Assembly (NCBI GenBank): GCA_947624735.1
Contig: CANQLM010000003.1
Span: 1-38,500, forward strand
DNA from: an uncultured Clostridia bacterium
Lineage (GTDB): Bacteria > Bacillota > Clostridia > TANB77 > CAG-508
Direction: 5' to 3'
DNA: 38,500 nt
The notes under the pieces are model-generated. The model had not been told where the DNA came from and did not search any database. It was given only the letters and a program-made list of their open reading frames with translations. Each line of letters starts with the position of its first letter. Positions within the stretch are counted from its first letter, which is position 1. Positions 33,735 to 38,500 of this stretch are shown here, in pieces. Position numbers and translations under genes: made by a program.

Positions 33735-34561
33735 ATTCATTTTCAGCAAGAATAAAAAAAGAATTAAGTGAATTAAATAACTTATCAAATAAAACTCTTG
33801 TAAAAGCTGAACTAGAAGGCTATTTGCTTACAATAGAGGGTAATAAATTTATAACTGAAAACGAGTACAACATTAATAGATTTAGCAAACTGTTAAATAA
33901 CTGTGGAGAAAACAATTATAAAATTGAAATTCAAGGAAAAAACTTTTGTATCACATATCCAAAAAGAATTAAAATTGACAAAATAAATAAATCTGAAGAA
34001 GAAAAAAGAGCATTAGTAAGAGGTGCTTTTATGAGCTCTGGCTCAATAACAAATCCAAAAAATGTATATCATTTAGAAATAGTTTTTCAAAAACAAGAAA
34101 ATGCAATGATTTTAAAAGACATTTTACAAGAAAGTGAAATAGATGTTAAAATTTTAAAAAGAGAGAAAAGTTTTATTATATATGTAAAAGATGGTGAAAA
34201 TATCTCTAGATTTTTAGCATATATTGGAGCCAATAAATCTATGTTGGAATTTGAAGATGAGAGAGTTATAAAAGATATGAGAAATAAGGTAAATCGTTTA
34301 GTAAACTGCGAAACAGCTAATCTTAATAAAACGATTTCAAGCTCAGTCAAACAAATTGAAGACATAAAGCTAATTAAAGCAAAAAAGAAATTTGATAAAT
34401 TAACTGCAAAAGAGCAAGAATTGGCTACTATCAGACTTGCAAATCCAGATGCAAGCTTAAGTGAATTAGGCAATTTATTAGAAAATCCAATAAGTAAATC
34501 AGGAGTAAATCATAGATTAGAAGGAATAGCAAGATTAGCAGAAGAATTAAGAAATAAATAA
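33731..34561 (+). CDS. whiA: WhiA family DNA-binding protein
   Basis: Conserved Gram-positive regulator with a degenerate LAGLIDADG homing-endonuclease-like N-terminus and a C-terminal helix-turn-helix; linked to sporulation in actinomycetes and to cell division and chromosome segregation in Bacillus. The 276-residue protein starts MNSFSARIKKELSELNN. It has ALVRGAFMSSGSITNPKN in the middle, and RLANPDASLSELGNLL and KSGVNHRLEGIARLAEEL in the helix-turn-helix. ATG 33731 follows GGAGG at 33721-33725 and overlaps the prmC stop. The usual rapZ and yvcK neighbours are missing. Confidence 0.93.
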   Translation: MNSFSARIKKELSELNNLSNKTLVKAELEGYLLTIEGNKFITENEYNINRFSKLLNNCGENNYKIEIQGKNFCITYPKRIKIDKINKSEEEKRALVRGAFMSSGSITNPKNVYHLEIVFQKQENAMILKDILQESEIDVKILKREKSFIIYVKDGENISRFLAYIGANKSMLEFEDERVIKDMRNKVNRLVNCETANLNKTISSSVKQIEDIKLIKAKKKFDKLTAKEQELATIRLANPDASLSELGNLLENPISKSGVNHRLEGIARLAEELRNK

Positions 34562-34572
34562 AAGGAAATAAT

Positions 34573-35706
34573 ATGAAAGATATAGGAATTTATATACACA
34601 TTCCATTTTGCAAACAAAAATGTAATTATTGTGATTTTACATCATTTTGCAAAAAAGATGAACTAATAAAAGATTATATAGAAGCGGTAAAAAAAGAAAT
34701 ACAAAGTAGAAATAATTTTGACTATACTGTTAGAACTATTTATATTGGTGGAGGAACACCATCTTACATTGATACGAAATATATTAATGAAATTTTAGAA
34801 GAAATAAAGAAAAATTATTCATTTGATGAAAATGCAGAAATCTCAATGGAAGCAAATCCAGGCACTACGAATGAAAAAAATCTAGATAAATATTTTCAAA
34901 TGGGCGTAAATAGATTAAGTGTAGGACTTCAAAGTTCAAATGATGAAATTTTAAAAACATTAGGTAGAATACATACATATAAAGAATTTGAGAAAATAAT
35001 AGAAAGTGCTAGAAAAGTGGGCTTTAGAAATATAAATGTTGATACAATGATTGGCCTTCCAAATCAAACAATATATGATGTAGAACGAACACTTATTAAT
35101 CTTATAGATTTAGAAATTCCACATATTTCAGTTTATTCACTAATCGTTGAACCAAATACAAAACTAGAAAAAATGATAGATAATAAAGAAATTGAACTTC
35201 CAGATGATGAAATGGAAAGATATATGTATTGGTACGCAAAAAGAAAATTAGAAGAAAATGAATATATACATTATGAAATATCAAATTTTGCAAAAGTAGA
35301 TAGAAGATGTAAACACAATGTTGATTGCTGGAATCAAGGCGAATATCTTGGATTTGGAGTATCTAGTGCATCATATGAGAATGGTATAAGATATGTTAAT
35401 ACATCAAAACTTGAAGATTATATAAAAAATATTAAAAACAATGAACATTTTAAAAATGTTAAAATTGAAGAAAAACAAACTAAAAAAATGATGATGAATG
35501 AATATATGCTTTTAGGCTTAAGAAAAATAAATGGAGTAAGTCTTAAAAATTTTGAAATTAAATTTGGAAGAAGTCCATTTGAAGTTTATAGCAAACAAAT
35601 AGGAAAACTATTAGAAGAAGATTTAATAAAAATAGGAAACGACACAATTAGACTAAGTAATAAAGGACTAGATTTAGCTAATTTAGTGTGGGAGGAATTT
35701 GTATAG
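34573..35706 (+). CDS. hemW: Radical SAM heme chaperone HemW
   Basis: Formerly called oxygen-independent coproporphyrinogen oxidase-like; HemW binds heme and delivers it to apoproteins. The 377-residue protein has the radical-SAM cysteines C13, C17 and C20 in IHIPFCKQKCNYCDF, the TIYIGGGTPSYI and NVDTMIGLPNQT motifs, and a C-terminal HemN_C-like domain ending with LANLVWEEF. The fourth conserved Cys of true HemN is not present. AAAGGAAA precedes the ATG, 11 bases after whiA. In other Firmicutes it often lies next to lepA-hrcA. Confidence 0.93.
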   Translation: MKDIGIYIHIPFCKQKCNYCDFTSFCKKDELIKDYIEAVKKEIQSRNNFDYTVRTIYIGGGTPSYIDTKYINEILEEIKKNYSFDENAEISMEANPGTTNEKNLDKYFQMGVNRLSVGLQSSNDEILKTLGRIHTYKEFEKIIESARKVGFRNINVDTMIGLPNQTIYDVERTLINLIDLEIPHISVYSLIVEPNTKLEKMIDNKEIELPDDEMERYMYWYAKRKLEENEYIHYEISNFAKVDRRCKHNVDCWNQGEYLGFGVSSASYENGIRYVNTSKLEDYIKNIKNNEHFKNVKIEEKQTKKMMMNEYMLLGLRKINGVSLKNFEIKFGRSPFEVYSKQIGKLLEEDLIKIGNDTIRLSNKGLDLANLVWEEFV

Positions 35707-35727
35707 AAAATAATAATTATAAATAAA

Positions 35728-35749
35728 GGAGCCTACTAAAGTAGGCTCC
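35728..35749 (-). terminator. Terminator reading on the minus strand
   Basis: GGAGCCTAC / GTAGGCTCC is a perfect 9-base stem with a 4-base loop. On the minus strand it is followed by TTTATTTAT, on the + strand by A-rich bases. It marks the 3' end of a minus-strand transcript and may also stop hemW readthrough. Confidence 0.65.
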
Positions 35750-35770
35750 AAAAGCTTAAAAGGACACAAA

Positions 35771-35908
35771 TTAATTATGACGTACTGCAACATAAACAGC
35801 ATTTGGCTCTGACAAATCAGTAAAAGGCCCAACTACGACACTATCTATGTTTGCATTATACAAATTTGCAGCAATGTCCAATGCAAATATTGCCAAACAA
35901 TTTATCAC
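35771..35908 (-). pseudogene. Short minus-strand frame, probable gene remnant
   Basis: A 45-codon frame from GTG 35908 to TAA 35771, ending just before a minus-strand terminator. The end reads DSVVVGPFTDLSEPNAVYVA and then VRHN. It looks like the C-terminus of a real soluble protein rather than random sequence. There is no ribosome site before the GTG, and an in-frame TGA lies 15 bases further upstream. Best explained as the truncated 3' end of a lost gene; a genuine 36-45-residue protein is possible. Family not recognised. Confidence 0.45.
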
Positions 35909-36006
35909 AAGTTTATGTTGATTTCAATAATATTAAATATAAATTTTTGATGAATAGGAAAAATTTTACATTAATAATATTGACTTTTAAGAATAATCTG
36001 TACTAT

Positions 36007-36012
36007 TATAAT
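36007..36012 (+). promoter_or_regulatory. -10 element upstream of the small hydrophobic protein
   Basis: TATAAT at 36007-36012. TTGACT at 35980-35985 is 21 bases away, longer than ideal; TACTAT at 36001-36006 would give 15. A promoter is likely here, but the exact boxes are unclear. The leader to the toxin-like gene is about 80 bases. Confidence 0.45.
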
Positions 36013-36049
36013 ATTTATAGGAAGTAAAACAAAAGCAGAAATGTGTGTT

Positions 36050-36092
36050 ACCACCAAACTACATAGTTATTACTATGAGAAAGTGAGGTGGT
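36050..36092 (+). promoter_or_regulatory. Leader hairpin that sequesters the toxin-like ribosome site
   Basis: ACCACC (36050-36055) is complementary to GGTGGT (36087-36092), the ribosome site of the small gene. Between them CATAG/CTATG forms a second stem (36062-36077). The message can thus hide its own ribosome site, as known for type I toxin mRNAs. Confidence 0.6.
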
Positions 36093-36096
36093 GTTT

Positions 36097-36201
36097 ATGG
36101 TAAATTTCTTTGTATTCCTAATAATTGGATTTATGACGTCTTTGACTATAAACGTAGCCTTGTTAAGTATTATATACATAATGCTAGTATGCAAGGAATA
36201 A
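36097..36201 (+). CDS. Small hydrophobic protein, type I toxin-like
   Basis: A 34-residue protein, MVNFFVFLIIGFMTSLTINV and then ALLSIIYIMLVCKE, is one long membrane helix with a tiny polar tail. The ribosome site is GAGGTGGTG, five bases before ATG 36097, and lies in a sequestering hairpin. A hairpin terminator follows within five bases, and a strong convergent promoter points back at the gene's 3' end. This combination matches type I toxin loci of the txpA/ratA or bsrG/SR4 kind. The protein family itself is not recognised, and the C-terminus lacks the usual lysines, so toxicity is inferred. Confidence 0.6.
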   Translation: MVNFFVFLIIGFMTSLTINVALLSIIYIMLVCKE

Positions 36202-36203
36202 AA

Positions 36204-36250
36204 TAAGCACTACATTTTTGCTTGACCAGCAATGTAGTGCTTTACTAAAT
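36204..36250. terminator. Bidirectional terminator hairpin after the toxin-like gene
   Basis: AGCACTACAT (36206-36215) pairs perfectly with ATGTAGTGCT (36232-36241). On + it continues into TTTACTAAATTATTTT. The same hairpin is copied into the antisense RNA. Confidence 0.75.
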
Positions 36251-36286
36251 TATTTTGGTAATACTCATTTCTGAGTTTTATTTCCT
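36206..36286 (-). ncRNA. Predicted antisense RNA (antitoxin)
   Basis: Predicted from a minus-strand promoter with a start near 36286. The RNA would run through a small hairpin (ACTCA-GAAA-TGAGT, 36262-36275) and then be fully complementary to the 3' end of the toxin-like message, including its terminator hairpin. The 3' end is unknown; it may extend into the coding region. Confidence 0.5.
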
Positions 36287-36292
36287 ATAATT

Positions 36293-36321
36293 ATTATACC
36301 TTGCTCGAATGCAAAAGTCAA
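36293..36321 (-). promoter_or_regulatory. Strong minus-strand promoter facing the toxin-like gene
   Basis: On the minus strand, TTGACT (36316-36321), a 17-base spacer and TATAAT (36293-36298). There is no coding frame downstream of it, only the 3' end of the small gene on the other strand. Confidence 0.75.
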
Positions 36322-36389
36322 GTTTTATCAACTAAAAACCGAATAAGGTTAAGAAAATAAGTGTTTAGTAAAATATAATTTCAAAAATC

Positions 36390-36418
36390 TTGACTTTAAA
36401 AATGCTAAATGCTAAAAT
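36390..36418 (+). promoter_or_regulatory. Promoter of the cdaA operon
   Basis: TTGACT at 36390-36395, a 17-base spacer and TAAAAT at 36413-36418, about 38 bases before the first ATG. Confidence 0.7.
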
Positions 36419-36456
36419 ATTTATTGTATACATAAAAAATAGAAAGAGTGAATAAA

Positions 36457-36636
36457 ATGAGAAAAAAGGAAAAAGAAGAAAAGCAAAATAAAAAAGAAAT
36501 AAAACAAAAAAAGCATTTTGATCCGGCAAAAGGAGCAGTTAGAATTATTGCATTGTTATTAGTAATTATAATGCTTGGAGCATCATCTGCATCAGCAATT
36601 TTTTATTTAGTTTATAGCATACAAGGATTAATATAA
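36457..36636 (+). CDS. Small single-helix membrane protein upstream of cdaA
   Basis: A 59-residue protein with a strongly lysine/glutamate-rich cytosolic N-terminus (about 27 residues), then one membrane segment (about 28-54) with ALLLVIIMLGASSASAIFYL. Family not recognised; similar short proteins precede other membrane-protein genes in clostridia. ATG 36457 is preferred to an in-frame GTG at 36448, which overlaps the AAAGAGTG ribosome site. It is 26 bases upstream of cdaA and on the same promoter, so a role with CdaA is possible. Confidence 0.7.
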   Translation: MRKKEKEEKQNKKEIKQKKHFDPAKGAVRIIALLLVIIMLGASSASAIFYLVYSIQGLI

Positions 36637-36662
36637 AAATTTAAACAGAAAGGAAAAAAATA

Positions 36663-37634
36663 ATGTTTGAAAAAGTAAATGAACAAATGCAAATAGACTT
36701 TTCAGCATATTTAAATGAACTCAGAACACAGCCTTGGCAAATCATAACGTTAATAATAGATATTATTCTAGTAGGATTTTTAATTTATGGATTTATAAAA
36801 ATAACAAAAAATTCAAGGGCATTACAACTATTAAAAGGAATAGTATTATTAGTAATTATAACTGTCTTAAGTAATGTTTTTAGATTAAGAATATTAAATT
36901 TTATATTAACATCATTTATGACGTATGGAGTAATAGCTTTGCTTTTAATATTCCAACCAGAGCTAAGGAGAGCCTTAGAACAAATTGGTTCTAGCACTTT
37001 TACAAAAATGTTTGGAATAGATAAAAGTTTGAGAGATAAGACTAAAGAAGACATTTACAAAGTAGTAATAGCAGTACAAGAGATGGCAAAAACAAAAACA
37101 GGAGCATTAATTGTTTTTGAAAGAGACATTAAATTACAAGATATTGTAGAAACAGGTGTTGTAATAGATGCAGAAATATCACCACAACTTATTGCTAATA
37201 TATTTGTTCCTAAAACACCATTACACGATGGTGCAGTAATAATTGCAAATAACAAAATATCATCAGCAGCTTGTATTTTACCTCTTACAGATGATAAAGA
37301 TTTAGTAAAAGGACTAGGAACAAGACATAGAGCAGCCATAGGAATTTCTAAAGAATCAGATGCAGTAGCAGTTGTTGTATCAGAGGAAACTGGAAAAATT
37401 TCAATAGCGAAAGATGGAACTTTAATAGTTGACGTAGATGAAGATGCGTTAAAGAGAATTTTAATGAAAAATTTAATTATTGCTAGATTTGGGCCTGAAG
37501 AGAAAAATGATAGATTTTCTGCAATCAAAGGAAAAGTTGCTGATAGAAAAGCAAAAATAATAGAATATAAAAGTTTGAAGAAAAACAAAAAAGAAAATAA
37601 GGATAAAGAAACAGATAAAAATATAAAAGAATAA
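36663..37634 (+). CDS. cdaA: Diadenylate cyclase CdaA (c-di-AMP synthase)
   Basis: Makes cyclic di-AMP from two ATP; the signal controls potassium and osmolyte balance and cell-wall homeostasis. The 323-residue protein has three N-terminal helices (about 27-100) and a DAC domain with the catalytic DGA at 189-191 and RHR at 221-223. A lysine-rich tail ends the protein. GAAAGGAAA precedes ATG 36663. In most Firmicutes cdaR and glmM follow; here the next gene is truA. Confidence 0.95.
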   Translation: MFEKVNEQMQIDFSAYLNELRTQPWQIITLIIDIILVGFLIYGFIKITKNSRALQLLKGIVLLVIITVLSNVFRLRILNFILTSFMTYGVIALLLIFQPELRRALEQIGSSTFTKMFGIDKSLRDKTKEDIYKVVIAVQEMAKTKTGALIVFERDIKLQDIVETGVVIDAEISPQLIANIFVPKTPLHDGAVIIANNKISSAACILPLTDDKDLVKGLGTRHRAAIGISKESDAVAVVVSEETGKISIAKDGTLIVDVDEDALKRILMKNLIIARFGPEEKNDRFSAIKGKVADRKAKIIEYKSLKKNKKENKDKETDKNIKE

Positions 37635-37642
37635 AGATAATT

Positions 37643-37669
37643 ATGGCGAGGATTTTTTAATCCCGCTAT
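37643..37669 (+). terminator. Hairpin after cdaA, weak terminator or attenuator
   Basis: TGGCGAGGATT and AATCCCGCTA pair with one bulge and a G-U pair around a T-rich loop; TATTATT follows. It lies in the 64-base gap between cdaA and truA. Confidence 0.5.
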
Positions 37670-37698
37670 ATTATTAAGTATAAAAAAAGGAAAATAAA

Positions 37699-38446
37699 AT
37701 GAAAAATATTAAATTAACAATAGAATATGACGGAAAAGATTTCAACCGGCTGGCAAAAACAAAATGATAGACTTAATATTCAAGGAGAAATTGAAAGAGC
37801 AATTGAAATTGTAACAGGAGAAAAAGTTGACTTAATTGCTTCAGGCAGAACAGATGCAGGAGTAAATGCCTTAAATCAAGTTGCTAATTTTAAATTAGAA
37901 AAAGATTTTCCAATAGAAAAAATTCCAATAGCACTAAACTCACAACTAAAAAAATCAATTAGAATAAAAAAGGCAGAAGAAGTAGATGAAAGATTTCACA
38001 GTAGATATGGATGTAAGAAAAAAACTTATGAATACACAATAAATAATTCAGAACAAGGAACAGCCATTTATAGAAATATGCAGTACCATTATCCTATAAA
38101 ATTAGATGAAAATAAAATGAACGAAGCAGTAAAATATTTAATTGGAGAACATGACTTCAAATCTTTTAAAGCTAGTGGAACTAGTAGTAAAAATAGTGTG
38201 AGAACTATTTTTGATGCTGAAGTTAAGAGACAAGGAGAAATTATTACAATTAGATTAACTGGTAATGGATTTCTATATAATATGGTAAGAATTATATCTG
38301 GAACATTAATAGAAGTAGGCGAAGGAAAAATTTTGCCTAAAGATGTAAAGGAAATTTTAGAAGCAAAAGATAGATTAAAGGCAGGCAAAACACTTCCACC
38401 AACAGGACTTTGCTTAGTAGATGTGGTCTATGAAGAATTAAATTAA
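37699..38446 (+). CDS. truA: tRNA pseudouridine(38-40) synthase TruA, requires a +1 frameshift
   Basis: Makes pseudouridine 38-40 in the anticodon arm of tRNAs. ATG 37699, after AAAGGAAAA, begins MKNIKLTIEYDGKDFN, the correct TruA N-terminus. The zero frame then reads CGG and stops at TGA 37765-37767 after 22 codons. Skipping C37747 continues as GWQKQNDRLNIQGEIERAI, restoring the invariant GWQ of the family, and runs to TAA 38444-38446. The joined protein has 248 residues with the catalytic D52 in GRTDAGV, normal for TruA. Without the shift no active enzyme can be made. Programmed frameshift, mutation or assembly error remain possible; the precise junction at a conserved motif argues for an otherwise intact gene. 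Confidence 0.93.
37744..37750 (+). other. Predicted +1 frameshift site in truA (AAC-CGG-C)
   Basis: AAC (Asn) 37744-37746, then CGG. Skipping C37747 reads GGC (Gly) and joins the two halves of TruA at its conserved F-N-G-W-Q. Same design as the truB site at 31506-31512: Asn codon, CGG in the zero frame, Gly codon in the +1 frame, a TGA zero-frame stop within eight codons. Confidence 0.7.
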
Positions 38447-38500
38447 TTTGTATCACCTTTTTAATATAAAAATTTAATTAATGAAAAAACTTAATAAAAA

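Noticed and set aside
37727-38446. Starting truA at the downstream ATG 37727
   Set aside because: It would give an aberrant N-terminus (MTEKIST) in the wrong frame, while ATG 37699 with a ribosome site encodes the conserved TruA start.
1-38500. CRISPR arrays, tRNA or rRNA genes, integrases or transposases
   Set aside because: None were seen; the two-copy repeat has no spacers and no transposase nearby.

Overview
The window is a strongly AT-rich piece of a spore-forming Clostridia-type (Firmicutes) chromosome. The evidence is the gene order (end of rplO, secY-adk-map-infA-rpmJ-rpsM-rpsK-rpsD-rpoA-rplQ), a complete eight-gene spoIIIA operon, the nusA-infB-rbfA-nrnA-truB translation cluster, whiA, a c-di-AMP cyclase (cdaA) and textbook sigma-A promoters. 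Species cannot be named; an uncultured gut-type clostridium is plausible. Almost every gene is on the + strand.

Layout. 1-6978: end of the spc/alpha ribosomal operon, interrupted between secY and adk by a 260-bp structured repeat and closed by a terminator. 7028-8716: lysS with its own promoter and terminator. 8727-9250: a small, visibly more GC-rich minus-strand cassette of two unknown genes with a strong promoter and a perfect operator-like palindrome. 9427-15079: site-2 protease, tsaD, a phosphoesterase, split transketolase, galE and a DUF378 membrane protein. 15168-17794: a minus-strand stand-alone receiver-domain protein and a + strand ATPase/TOPRIM-like pair that looks like a phage-defence module. 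17862-24058: yebC and spoIIIAA-AH. 24146-31572: rimP-nusA-infB-rbfA-nrnA-truB from a perfect consensus promoter. 31573-32012: a candidate structured RNA (6S-like) and the second copy of the structured repeat. 32046-35706: an unknown anchored protein, prmC, whiA, hemW. 35728-36321: a gene remnant and a compact type I toxin/antisense-RNA locus. 36390-38446: small membrane protein, cdaA, truA.

The most striking observation is that truB and truA, both tRNA pseudouridine synthases, each need a +1 frameshift, and at the same kind of site: an Asn codon (AAT or AAC), then CGG, where skipping the C gives a Gly codon (GGA or GGC) and restores the family consensus. A by-eye scan for CGG found no other in-frame CGG codon in any core gene of the window; the only other one is in the GC-rich foreign-looking cassette. 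This suggests that CGG is unread or nearly unread in this organism and that the two sites are programmed frameshifts. Assembly error is the main rival explanation.

Other leads are a dispersed repeat whose two copies keep base pairing by compensatory changes, a previously unannotated-looking type I toxin-antitoxin locus, the ATPase/TOPRIM-like pair, and several genes whose Shine-Dalgarno sequence is separated from the start codon by a hairpin.
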